From positions 1-64,000 of the forward strand of contig NZ_JAQQXS010000003.1 in assembly GCF_028595305.1 (NCBI RefSeq): 64,000 bases of DNA. The letters are read 5' to 3'. Position numbers and translations under genes: made by a program. The DNA is from Roseateles koreensis. GTDB lineage: Bacteria; Pseudomonadota; Gammaproteobacteria; Burkholderiales; Burkholderiaceae_C. Shown here piece after piece: positions 35,318-43,984 of this stretch. The notes beneath the pieces were generated by a model that saw only the letters and a list, made by a program, of their open reading frames with translations, ran no database searches and was not told the DNA's origin. The stretch's first letter is position 1, and each line of letters starts with the position of its first letter.

Positions 35318-35609
35318 GTTGAGAAGAACGTTTCGGGCGTTAAATTGTTGCGACTTTGGTCCTCGGTTGCCAGTGCTGCCGATGGTTCAAGCCGCCTCGT
35401 CGCTTGAGGACAAGTTCTTAGTCTGCAATGTAGCCTGAGACGGCCTCCCCCATCATGATCATGGTCAGATGAATTCCCGGCGTTTTAGGGGGCTTTTCCC
35501 AGAGGCTGAGAAATTGGCTGAATCTCATGTGAAACGTCGGTGAAATCGCACTGCACAGGGGCGTAAAACTCGCCTGATGTGGTGCTGTGCATCTTTACAA
35601 TGCCCAGCC
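35318..35609. promoter_or_regulatory. Divergent intergenic region between HPt and histidine kinase genes
   Basis: This 292-bp stretch has no gene. It should carry the outward promoters of the HPt/c-di-GMP operon (minus) and the kinase (plus). ATCATGATCATGGTCAG near 35453 is a small palindromic stretch. No confident promoter hexamers could be assigned by eye. Confidence 0.35.
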
Positions 35610-37091
35610 ATGAACAGTGCCAGTGATGCCCAAAACACCGTGTATACCAAGCCGGGGGTACTCACGGTATGGGGCTGTCTACTGGCCCTTGCAGCATTTT
35701 TGCCTGGCGTCGTGGCGTGGGTGCTGGTTCAAAATTCAAGCAGTGCAGTGGCAGCGGAGTGGGCGGGCAAGATTTTGCTGGTGTGGTCCTGCCTGCTGGC
35801 GCTGGGGGGGGCAGCCGGTTTGGCAGCGTGGGTCAGCCGGCGCTTCACGCTTCAGACGCAGGCTGCGCAGTTGCAGGCGCTGCGTGCGCAAGACCTCAGG
35901 CGGCTGAAGTTGTTGCAGTTGCAGGGCGATACCTTGTGGCGCAGTGACGCCGAGCACCGCTTGCTGAATGAACCGACCGCTGCGCCTGCCATGCCCTTGT
36001 GGCATCGCTGGGGACTGTTGAGCCCGTGCGGCCTTGACGTTAGGGTTGATGGGGCTGAAGGCGCAGGCGCGCGGGTGGCTGATGCGCCTGCCTTGCAGCG
36101 ATTGCTTCGCCAGCAAGGCCCTGAGTTGGATTGCCGTGTGCGTGAATTGGGTGCGGAGTCTGCGCCGAGTTGGCGGTGGGTGGCGCTGGCCTGTTGGGAC
36201 GCCCAAGGACGTTTTGGTGGCTACGAGGGGGTATCGATTCCTTGCACCTCGGCCGAGGTGGCTGGCGTACAGGGTGATGCCAGCATGGGAGGCGGCCCGG
36301 CGGCGGGCAGTGCCAGCCTGCTTGGCAGCTTGGCCGACGCGGCGCAATTGCAGATGGCCACAGAGTTGAAGGCCCAGATGCACGCCCAGATGCAGGCGCA
36401 AGCCTTTGAAGCCCAGGAGCAGGCCTCGTTCAGCTATACCGTGTCGCACGATCTGCGGGCGCCGCTGCGGGTGGTGGAGGGTTTTGCGCGCATCCTCAAA
36501 GAAGACTATGGCCGCTTGCTCGATCGCATCGGTAATGATCACCTGGACCGCGTCATGGGTGCGGCGTCAAGAATGAACAGCATGATCGATTCGCTGCTTT
36601 CCTTGAGCCAGCTTTCATCGCAACCCTTGGCGCGTCAACCGGTCAATTTGTCGCAAATGGCGGAATTTGTTCTGGACGAGTTGCAGCGCGCCACGCCGCA
36701 GCGGCGGGTCAGCCTGCATGTGCAGCCCCAGATGCTGGCGCACGGCGATCCCACCTTGCTGCGGCTGGTGCTGGAGAACTTGCTGGGCAACGCCTGGAAG
36801 TACAGCAGCAAGTGCGAGCAGGCAGAAATTCGTTTCGAGGCGCAACGGGACGAAACGGCTGACGCCCCGTGGATTTATCGGGTCAGCGACAACGGCGCGG
36901 GCTTTGACATGCGCTTTGCCGACCGCTTGTTTGGCGTGTTCCAGCGCCTGCACAGCGCCAGCGACTTTCAGGGGACCGGCGTGGGCTTGGCATCAGTGCG
37001 GCGCATCGTCCGCCGCCACGGGGGTGAAATCTGGGCCGAGTCTGAGGTGGGTGCGGGCGCTCGCTTCTACTTCACACTGCCGGGGGGCTGA
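35610..37091 (+). CDS. Membrane-bound sensor histidine kinase
   Basis: The product is about 493 aa from ATG 35610; the frame opens 33 bp earlier but with an implausible Cys-rich start. It has two N-terminal membrane helices (VWGCLLALAAFLPGVVAWVL and ILLVWSCLLALGGAAGLAAW) with a very short loop, then a variable region and a coiled coil. The phospho-His is in VSHDLRAPL, and the ATPase has N-box NLLGNAWKYS, G1 DNGAGFD and G2 GTGVGLAS. This is a classic HisKA/HATPase pair with no receiver. It is divergent from the HPt gene, a likely but unproven partner. Confidence 0.9.
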   Translation: MNSASDAQNTVYTKPGVLTVWGCLLALAAFLPGVVAWVLVQNSSSAVAAEWAGKILLVWSCLLALGGAAGLAAWVSRRFTLQTQAAQLQALRAQDLRRLKLLQLQGDTLWRSDAEHRLLNEPTAAPAMPLWHRWGLLSPCGLDVRVDGAEGAGARVADAPALQRLLRQQGPELDCRVRELGAESAPSWRWVALACWDAQGRFGGYEGVSIPCTSAEVAGVQGDASMGGGPAAGSASLLGSLADAAQLQMATELKAQMHAQMQAQAFEAQEQASFSYTVSHDLRAPLRVVEGFARILKEDYGRLLDRIGNDHLDRVMGAASRMNSMIDSLLSLSQLSSQPLARQPVNLSQMAEFVLDELQRATPQRRVSLHVQPQMLAHGDPTLLRLVLENLLGNAWKYSSKCEQAEIRFEAQRDETADAPWIYRVSDNGAGFDMRFADRLFGVFQRLHSASDFQGTGVGLASVRRIVRRHGGEIWAESEVGAGARFYFTLPGG

Positions 37092-37105
37092 GATCGCCCT
37101 GAGGG

Positions 37106-37139
37106 CTTGTTGCTGCGGGTGCCCTTGCCCGGCAACAAG
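37106..37139. terminator. Inverted repeat between convergent kinase and ANTAR genes
   Basis: CTTGTTGC-TG-CGGG pairs with CCCG-GCAACAAG with a 2-base bulge and an 8-base loop. It sits in the 58-bp gap between two convergent genes. There is no long T-run, so if it terminates it is a weak or factor-assisted terminator. Confidence 0.5.
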
Positions 37140-37149
37140 TTCTAAGCCC

Positions 37150-37779
37150 TTACTTGAGCGACGCCGGCAAGGCCAAGAGTTCGGTGGCTTCTACCAGGCG
37201 CCGGGCCGAGTCGTCCAGGCTGCGGCTTTCGTTCTCGCACAGCGCTTGCAGGCGCGAGAGGGCCTGCAAGCGTGACAAAGAGTAGCGGTGCATCAAGATG
37301 CCCACCGCCATGGCGCTCACTTGATCGAGTACATCAGCAGGGGATGTCGCGATTGTGGCTGCGGCCGTCCCGATCATGGGGGGCGTGGCGATTGACGCAG
37401 TGGGTGAACTCCCGCGTTTGGCGAACGCGGCTTCCACCGCGGGAACAATCTGGTGGATGTCCAGCGGCTTGACCAGATAGGCCACCGCGCCCAGCTCCTT
37501 CACCTTGGCCACGGTTTCATCGTCGGCAAAGGCGGACAAGAACATGAAGGGAATCTGCAGGTATTCGCGCAGATAGGCCGCCACGTCAAACCCGCTCATG
37601 CCTTCCATGCGAATGTCGAGCAAAGCGAGCTCTGGCCGGTGCTCGCGCGCCAACAAAATGGCGTCGTCGCCATTGTCGGCATCGATGACTTCAAAGCCGG
37701 CCTGGGCCAGACCATAGGTCAAAGTTGCCAGTACCAGCCGGTCATCGTCAACCACCAGAATCTTGCCCTTGCTGCTCAC
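37150..37779 (-). CDS. Response regulator with ANTAR RNA-binding output
   Basis: The product is 209 aa. The receiver (1-125) has VVDDDR, phospho-acceptor Asp55 (LLDIRMEG) and Lys in YLVKPLD. After a Ser/Thr/Pro linker, the C-terminal 55 residues (AVGILMHRYSLSRLQALSRL and following) match the three-helix ANTAR fold, which binds hairpins in nascent RNA and blocks termination. It lies directly downstream of the HisKA_2-type kinase on the same strand, 113 bp away, the same pairing as EutW-EutV. Confidence 0.88.
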   Translation of the reverse strand: MSSKGKILVVDDDRLVLATLTYGLAQAGFEVIDADNGDDAILLAREHRPELALLDIRMEGMSGFDVAAYLREYLQIPFMFLSAFADDETVAKVKELGAVAYLVKPLDIHQIVPAVEAAFAKRGSSPTASIATPPMIGTAAATIATSPADVLDQVSAMAVGILMHRYSLSRLQALSRLQALCENESRSLDDSARRLVEATELLALPASLK

Positions 37780-37892
37780 CGTTGGAGGTCCTGTGCTGGA
37801 AGGTGGCCGACGGACAGCGTCGGCCTTGTGCTTGTCATTGTCGCTGAATCCAAGCCTGCCCTTGTGGGTGGGGTCTGCGTGGAACCCCGCAT

Positions 37893-40800
37893 CTAAGGGG
37901 CGTTATTGAGGCTCACACTAGGGGGGTACAGGTCTACACGGCAGACCACGTGGTCATCGCGCTGGCTGAGCGTCAACACGGCCGTGCGTCGGGGCAACAG
38001 CGCACGCACTAGGCCCAGGCCGGATACACCCCCGGGCACGAGGGCGAGATTGAAGTCGGGCGGCAAGTGGCCGGGGTTGATGATTTCCACCGCCACATGG
38101 TCACGCTCGCAGATCAAGGTGCATTGCACATTGCTGTTGGGACTGTGTTTGATGGCGTTGGTCAGCAACTCGTTGAGGGTCAGGGCGATGGGAATCGATT
38201 CGGCCTCAGGGAGTGCCCAGGCATAGGACTGTTCGGCCGTTTCTCCCTCGACTTGCGTGTTGATCTGGCGCCCGGACATGCGTTGAACCGAGCCGATGAT
38301 GGCCTCCATCACGCGTCGCACCATCAGCGGGCCGGAGCTGCCGACCTGCAGGCCATAGACCTGGGCGATGGCGTGCACTTGGCCCACCGCCTCGCTGATC
38401 ACCGGCGCCACCTCGGGGCGGCGTGCCGCAATCTGTTGCAGCAGGCCGGCCACGCCTTGCAGATTGTTCTTGATGCGGTGGTGCACTTCACGCACCAGCA
38501 ATTCGCGCTGCGAGATGGCGGCCTGCAGGCGGGCTTCTTCTGCAGCCCGGTGTTCGGTCACGTCGCTGGCCACCAGCAGCAGTTGCTCGGGGGCACCGTC
38601 GGCGTTGGCGTCAGCGCCGTCGGTGGTGCCCGCCAGATGCAAGAAGCGGGCATCCCAGACCCGAATCTGTTCGTCCGAACCCAAGCGGTATTCGCGTTGG
38701 GTGACTGCGCCGGCTTGCAGGGCCTCCAGCATGTCGCGGCGGATGACTTCGCCTTGCTCCCGGCCGAACAGATCTTCTGGGGTGGCGCCCAGCAGCTCGG
38801 CTTCGTGGCGTCCGGCCAGAGTCGCTGCAGCCTGGTTGATTTGGACCACTTGCAGGGATTTTGCGTCGTGCAAGCTGATGGCGAGCGGTGCGGCCTCAAT
38901 GATGCGAGACAATGAGGCTTGCGCCTGCTGGGTTTGGGCCTCGGCTTGCCGGCGGCGATCAATGTCCAGCAGCGCATAGGTGAGTTGGCGCCCGCTGCTG
39001 CGCGAGCCCGTCACCACGGCATTGCCCACCACCCAGAACTCACGCCCGTCCCGCGCCTTCAGGCGGCACTCAAAGGCCTCGGTTTCGCCCTCCGTGAGTT
39101 CGTCCAGGTAGTGCGTCTGGCGAAAGGGGTGATCGGGATCGGGTGTGGCCACCATGCTCATGGGCTGGCCGGCAAACTCGCTCAAATCGGCGCCGAACAT
39201 GCGGCGGGCGGAGCGGTTCATCCATTCAATGCCACCCCGGCCCACCGTCACGATGCCTACCAGCACCGAGTCGAGCACCGCGCGCTCTCGTTCGGTCTGC
39301 AGCATCAAGGACTGTTGGGCGCGCCAGCGGTCATCCACATTCACAAAGGTGGCGATCAGGCCTTCGTCCGGGGCGCCGGGGCGCATCACCCGTTTGCTGA
39401 TCTGCATCCACAGCATGGAGCCATCACGCCGACGCACACGGCGCTCACCTCGCCACAGGCCTTGGCGTTGCAAGTCGGCCTGCACCAAGTCGTTGTGGTG
39501 TTTGAACTCTTGTGGGTCTTCAAACAGCTCTGCGTGAGCTAAGCCGCCGAGTTCGTTGATGCGGTAACCGGTCAGTGCAGCCAAGGCGTCATTCGCCCGC
39601 GCAATGCGGCCGTCACGCAGAATGGCGATGCCCACGTCAGAGAGGCTGAACATCATTTCACGGTCCTGCACCAGGGCTTCCAGCTCGGCTTGCTGGGTTT
39701 TCAACCGGCTGATGTCGCTGATGACGGCAATGGTTTCACTGCGGGTAGGGCGGGTGCTGGCATCGCTGGTCGCCTCCTGGGGATGAACGCGGCGCAGGCT
39801 CAGTGACAACCAGCGCGGGGTCATGGCCTCGCTGCCGACTTGCAGAAATTCGGCATCGAAGGTCTGCAGTTCTTCCAGTTGCTCCAGGGCTTTTTGCACT
39901 TGGTCCGACAATTCGGGCAGGGCGCCGAACATCTGAGCCACTGTCGTGCCTGCGGGCATGGCTTCGGTCAGACCTAGCATTTGCTCGAACCCGTGGTTGC
40001 AACGCTGCAATTTGTCGCCGCGAAAATAGGCCAAACCCAGCCCCGCCCCGTCCATGATGGTGCGCAGCTCATGCAGCAACTGCTCGCTGCGGTTCTCCGC
40101 CTGCGCTTGGGCGGTCACATCTAGGGTCACCACCGAGGTGGTGCGTTGGCCTGAATTGAGTTGGCCGGGTTCAACGCGGGTCAGCAGCCACCGCCTGCCC
40201 AATTCAGGGTGTCGCACCGCGTAACGTACTTCGACGCGGTCGCCCTTTTTGAGCGCACGTTGAAGACGCTCAAACTCCGGCAGCGAGGCCGGCTCGACCA
40301 TGTCGCGCCCAACGCCTTGCAGGCCGGTGAGCGTGTTGCGGCGGCTGTCGGCCTGGCCTTTGGCGCTCTTGCTGCTGCGGGGGCGAAGCCAGCCGGCGTC
40401 TTGCGCGAACGTGGCCAGGCCCACGCTGGCGGTGTCCATCAGTGCATCCATTTGCTGGTAGGCCAGATCGCGCTCCTGGTCAGAGCTGCGGTCTTCCAAA
40501 ATGGCCATGAAGCGTCGTGGCAAGCTGCGGCTGGACGAGGCGGCGTCAAGGGCTTGAATGCGCCCGGTGAACCAGCGTGTGCGGCCCGTCGGGTCAATCA
40601 GGCTGGCCTGCGTCTGGATGCAGTTACGGGCGTGCCGGAGTGCTTCTGACGGATGCTTTTGCGCCCAGCTCAGCAATACTTGCAAGGCGGGATCGGCTTG
40701 CTGGAGCGTCACGGGTTGCTCCAGGCAGAGTTCAGCAAAGGCGGTGTTGCTGCGCAGCAGCAGGCCGGTTTCGTCGAACAGCACCATGGGCAGCGGGCTC

Positions 40801-41453
40801 AAGGCCAGCCAGTGCCCCAATTCGGCTTGGCTGCGCTCGATCTGCTCACGCAGCACCTGTTCGCGCAGGGCGGCGTCGCTGCCTGGATGGGGGTGCGGGG
40901 GCTGAGGCGCCTGATGTGGTTGTTGATGTTGCTGCGGGCTGCTGGCAGGCTCGTCCCGCGTGACTTCGGGGGACACTGTGTTTTGTGCGCTGGGTGGGCT
41001 TGTGCGTGCTGCTGGCTCCTGCGGCGGTTTGCCGGTGCGTTTGCCCATGCTCACCCGGGCCTTGTCCTCCATCTTGAGGTGCAAGAGCCAGCAGACGGGC
41101 TGCTTGTCGTGAGGTTGGCAGGGCAGCAGGTTCAGCGTGGTGCGCTGGCCCCCGTCCAGCTTGAGCCCAGGTGCCGGTGGGCCGCGGCGCCCTTCCAGCA
41201 GGGCCCGGCTGGCCAACCGCAGCCAGTCGCCGAGGCGGCCACCATGGCTGGTTTGCAGGGCGTGGAGGGGCTTGCCTTGCTGGAGCAAAGCCAGTGCGCT
41301 GGGGTTGGCCTCCAGCAACTCCAGCTCTTCTCCCAACAAGAAAACGGGGTCGCTGATCAAGCTCAGCAAGCCCTGCATTGCCACCAAATCTTGGGGCAGC
41401 AGGGAAAGTTGGCTGAGCGGCGACATCGATAGAGGGTGCGAAGAGTGCGGCAT
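37893..41453 (-). CDS. Cytoplasmic multi-PAS sensor kinase of the HisKA_2 type
   Basis: The product is about 1186 aa from ATG 41453; the frame is open to 41558 but that would overlap the HDOD gene by 32 bp, and no start has a strong ribosome site. By repeat pattern I count about seven PAS-like modules (each beginning like LISDPVFLLGEELELLEANP, MDTASVGLATF, MDGAGLGLAYF, LSDVGIAIL, LDSVLVGIVTV, IEAAPLAISLH). The kinase core is REVHHRIKNNLQ with the His pair at about 991-992, HisKA_2 type, then an ATPase with TLNELLTNAIKHS. No membrane helix. It pairs with the ANTAR regulator downstream. Confidence 0.88.
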   Translation of the reverse strand: MPHSSHPLSMSPLSQLSLLPQDLVAMQGLLSLISDPVFLLGEELELLEANPSALALLQQGKPLHALQTSHGGRLGDWLRLASRALLEGRRGPPAPGLKLDGGQRTTLNLLPCQPHDKQPVCWLLHLKMEDKARVSMGKRTGKPPQEPAARTSPPSAQNTVSPEVTRDEPASSPQQHQQPHQAPQPPHPHPGSDAALREQVLREQIERSQAELGHWLALSPLPMVLFDETGLLLRSNTAFAELCLEQPVTLQQADPALQVLLSWAQKHPSEALRHARNCIQTQASLIDPTGRTRWFTGRIQALDAASSSRSLPRRFMAILEDRSSDQERDLAYQQMDALMDTASVGLATFAQDAGWLRPRSSKSAKGQADSRRNTLTGLQGVGRDMVEPASLPEFERLQRALKKGDRVEVRYAVRHPELGRRWLLTRVEPGQLNSGQRTTSVVTLDVTAQAQAENRSEQLLHELRTIMDGAGLGLAYFRGDKLQRCNHGFEQMLGLTEAMPAGTTVAQMFGALPELSDQVQKALEQLEELQTFDAEFLQVGSEAMTPRWLSLSLRRVHPQEATSDASTRPTRSETIAVISDISRLKTQQAELEALVQDREMMFSLSDVGIAILRDGRIARANDALAALTGYRINELGGLAHAELFEDPQEFKHHNDLVQADLQRQGLWRGERRVRRRDGSMLWMQISKRVMRPGAPDEGLIATFVNVDDRWRAQQSLMLQTERERAVLDSVLVGIVTVGRGGIEWMNRSARRMFGADLSEFAGQPMSMVATPDPDHPFRQTHYLDELTEGETEAFECRLKARDGREFWVVGNAVVTGSRSSGRQLTYALLDIDRRRQAEAQTQQAQASLSRIIEAAPLAISLHDAKSLQVVQINQAAATLAGRHEAELLGATPEDLFGREQGEVIRRDMLEALQAGAVTQREYRLGSDEQIRVWDARFLHLAGTTDGADANADGAPEQLLLVASDVTEHRAAEEARLQAAISQRELLVREVHHRIKNNLQGVAGLLQQIAARRPEVAPVISEAVGQVHAIAQVYGLQVGSSGPLMVRRVMEAIIGSVQRMSGRQINTQVEGETAEQSYAWALPEAESIPIALTLNELLTNAIKHSPNSNVQCTLICERDHVAVEIINPGHLPPDFNLALVPGGVSGLGLVRALLPRRTAVLTLSQRDDHVVCRVDLYPPSVSLNNAP

Positions 41454-41526
41454 TGCGGCGGAGTTTACGGCCCGAGCTCGCAAGGTACTGATTGGGACGC
41501 ACATACCGCGATGTACGAGGCAGTCT

Positions 41527-42711
41527 TCACTCCAGTTGCGCCGCTTTGGCCAGGGCACGCAGCACGCATTGGTTGATCTCTTCAGCGCCCAGCATCAATT
41601 GCTCCGCCGCGCTGCGGAAGTCATACACCGACTCGTTCTCGATGGCGTGCACCAATTCAAGATAGGGCTGGTAGGGCCCGTTGCCGTCGACCAGGGCCTG
41701 GCGCACCCGCTCGGGCATAGGAATGGATTGCAGCAACTTGGAGAACGGCTGCTTGAGCATGTGGTCCAGCAGCGAGAACAGGCCGCAGATGAACATTTCG
41801 TCCCGCAACTCGTTGTCGCTCATGCTCTTGGCCAATTCTTCCATCAGCAAGCCGCGCCGCAGGGCACCGTACATGATGGGGCGCATGCTGTGGTCTTTGC
41901 TCGCTGTGGTGAGCAGCAAGGCCAGCCAGCGCTTTAAGCGGGGGTAACCCAGCAGCATGATGGCGTGGCGGAAGGAGGACACCTCCACTGGCAGCCCGAA
42001 AGCGGCCGAGTTGAGGTAGCGCAGCAGCTTGAACGCCAGGCTGGGGTCACGTTTGAGGGTTTGCTCCAACCGCTCAATGTCCTCGTCCTGGTCCACCCTG
42101 GACATCAGCTCGACAATCACCTGTAGGTCCGCCTGGATTTCGCTCTTGGGCGATCCTGGCGCTTGTTCATAAGCGCCTTGCATGGGCCAGCCCAGCACGC
42201 CTTCGGCGCCGCGTTTGAAGGCGGCATCAATGGCCTCGCTGGTGCGCAGGCCTGAGATCAGGCGCGCAAGGCGGGGCGTGCCGGCGGGCACGGTCAGGCT
42301 GGCTTCGCCTTCGTCCAGCACATTGAACTTGAAGCACGCCTCCAACTCCGGCGCCAGCGCTTGGGCCGGTGCGCCTTTGAGCAGAAGTGTGACACCCGTC
42401 GCCTTCAGTCGTTGCAGATGCGGTGCCAATTCGGCGTCGCCCGCCATGAAGGCGGGCACTTCGATCAGGATATTGGGACTGGGCTGGGCTTGCAGCAATT
42501 CACTCAGCAAGGCTTCGTTGAGCACGTTGAGTACCATGCGACCGCCACTGGCGGGCCAAATTTCGGCCATGCCGGCCAGCACCTCGTCGGCGGCCAGCTT
42601 GGCATCGGGGCGCAGGGGCATCAAGGTCAACCGGGTGGCGGTAACCATGCGCTGACGGTCGATCAGGGGTGAAAAGCCAAGCGCAACCGCGCCCAAAAAA
42701 GAATAGTTCAT
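41527..42711 (-). CDS. HDOD-domain protein with degenerate EAL domain (YuxH type)
   Basis: The product is 394 aa. The N-terminal part (1-180) has the fold of an EAL domain but no EAL motif and no catalytic acids, so it is probably a c-di-GMP sensor or structural module. The C-terminal HDOD domain spans about 195-390: LEQTLKRDPSLAFKLLRYLN, SAAFGLPVEVSSFRHAIMLLG. This architecture is known from CdgJ/YuxH-like proteins that affect motility. It lies between the flg cluster and the PAS kinase, all on the minus strand. Confidence 0.85.
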   Translation of the reverse strand: MNYSFLGAVALGFSPLIDRQRMVTATRLTLMPLRPDAKLAADEVLAGMAEIWPASGGRMVLNVLNEALLSELLQAQPSPNILIEVPAFMAGDAELAPHLQRLKATGVTLLLKGAPAQALAPELEACFKFNVLDEGEASLTVPAGTPRLARLISGLRTSEAIDAAFKRGAEGVLGWPMQGAYEQAPGSPKSEIQADLQVIVELMSRVDQDEDIERLEQTLKRDPSLAFKLLRYLNSAAFGLPVEVSSFRHAIMLLGYPRLKRWLALLLTTASKDHSMRPIMYGALRRGLLMEELAKSMSDNELRDEMFICGLFSLLDHMLKQPFSKLLQSIPMPERVRQALVDGNGPYQPYLELVHAIENESVYDFRSAAEQLMLGAEEINQCVLRALAKAAQLE

Positions 42712-42736
42712 GTGGCCTGGGCTGTTGGAGAGGGGG

Positions 42737-43951
42737 TCAACCGGAGATGTACTGGAACATGTTCATGCGCTGGACCATGGCGTAGGTCTTGAGCGCGGTG
42801 TCATAGCCGGACTGCTGGTTCTGGAAATTCGAAATGCCTTGGGTCATGTCCAAGTCTTCCGCGGCCGATTGTTCGGACTTGCTGTAGAGCTTGATGGCCG
42901 ACAACCGGCTTTCGGAGTTGTCCAGATTATTCATTTGTTCGCCCACCTGAGTCCGTGCATTTTGCAAGTTACTCATCACTGAATCCAAATCACGAATCCG
43001 TGCTGAATTGGACTGCGAGATCTGTGCCTGACCTCGCAAGGGCGTTTTCAGATCTGCCACCGCGCGGTCCAGTACATCAAAGACCTTGAGGGAATGGGTG
43101 GACGGCGCAACGGTGAAGCTGTCGCCGTCCACCGGTGCGCCGGAGATGGTGAATGCCATGCCGTCAGCTGAAATGGCTTTGCCCGGTGTGTAGGGGCCGG
43201 AAATCACGGAGGTGCCCAGCGTGGTGTCGTTCACCGAGTAGCTCTGCGCCGCCGGCGCGGTGCCGGTGATCTGGATGGTGTAGTCGTGCCCGGTGAGCAG
43301 GCTGGGGTCGGTGACCCGGCCGCCGTCAATCCAGCCTTTGGCGGGGTTGCCGGTGTTGGCATTGGGCGCGTCGGCGGTCACATAACTGCCATTGCCCGTG
43401 GCGGCTTGCTCCCAGGCTTGTTGCCCGTTGACGCTCAGCGGGTATTTGTCCATATTGCCGGTCTGGATGGTGCCCGGTACACCCGTGAAGCTCACGCCGC
43501 CGTTCTGGTCCAAAAAAGGCGGTGTGCTGGAGCCCTGGCCGGCGAACAGATAGCCGCCCGAGCCGTCGGGCCGATTGGCAATCGTCAGCAATTGGTCACG
43601 CAAGCCGGCGATTTTGGTGGCCAGGCCCGCACGCTCGGTGTCCGTGTAGCTGGCATTGCCGGCGGCGACCATGGCCTCGCGCACCTGTTGCAGGATTTCG
43701 TTGGAGTCGCCCAGCGCCGATTCACTGAGCGTCATGCTGTTGCGGCTGGCCTCCAGGGCGCGCTGGTTGGCGTCCACCCGGTCGATGGAGACCATGGCGC
43801 GCTCGGCACGCGCAGCGCCTGTTGGATCGTCGCTGGCTTGGGAAATTTTTTTGCCCGAGGTGAGTTGCTGCTGCGTGTCTTGCAGTTGCTGTTGCCGGCG
43901 CTGCAGGTTGGCAATGCTGGCGTCGAAGGCGCTGGCGGTTGAAACTCGCAT
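42737..43951 (-). CDS. flgL: Flagellar hook-filament junction protein FlgL (HAP3)
   Basis: The product is 404 aa. The N-terminal flagellin-like helical domain (MRVSTASAFDASIANLQRRQ, then SGKKISQASDDPTGAARA) and the C-terminal helix (AEDLDMTQGISNFQNQQSGY) form the D0/D1 coiled coils; the middle is the variable exposed domain. It joins the filament to FlgK. It is the last gene of flgBCDEFGHIJKL, 33 bp after flgK. Confidence 0.94.
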   Translation of the reverse strand: MRVSTASAFDASIANLQRRQQQLQDTQQQLTSGKKISQASDDPTGAARAERAMVSIDRVDANQRALEASRNSMTLSESALGDSNEILQQVREAMVAAGNASYTDTERAGLATKIAGLRDQLLTIANRPDGSGGYLFAGQGSSTPPFLDQNGGVSFTGVPGTIQTGNMDKYPLSVNGQQAWEQAATGNGSYVTADAPNANTGNPAKGWIDGGRVTDPSLLTGHDYTIQITGTAPAAQSYSVNDTTLGTSVISGPYTPGKAISADGMAFTISGAPVDGDSFTVAPSTHSLKVFDVLDRAVADLKTPLRGQAQISQSNSARIRDLDSVMSNLQNARTQVGEQMNNLDNSESRLSAIKLYSKSEQSAAEDLDMTQGISNFQNQQSGYDTALKTYAMVQRMNMFQYISG

Positions 43952-43984
43952 GATGGTCTTCCTTGATCGTCTTTACTGGTCGAC

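Noticed and set aside
41454-41558. N-terminal extension of the PAS kinase to ATG 41558
   Set aside because: It overlaps the HDOD gene by 32 bp, is Arg/Cys-rich and has no ribosome site; 41453 is preferred but not certain.
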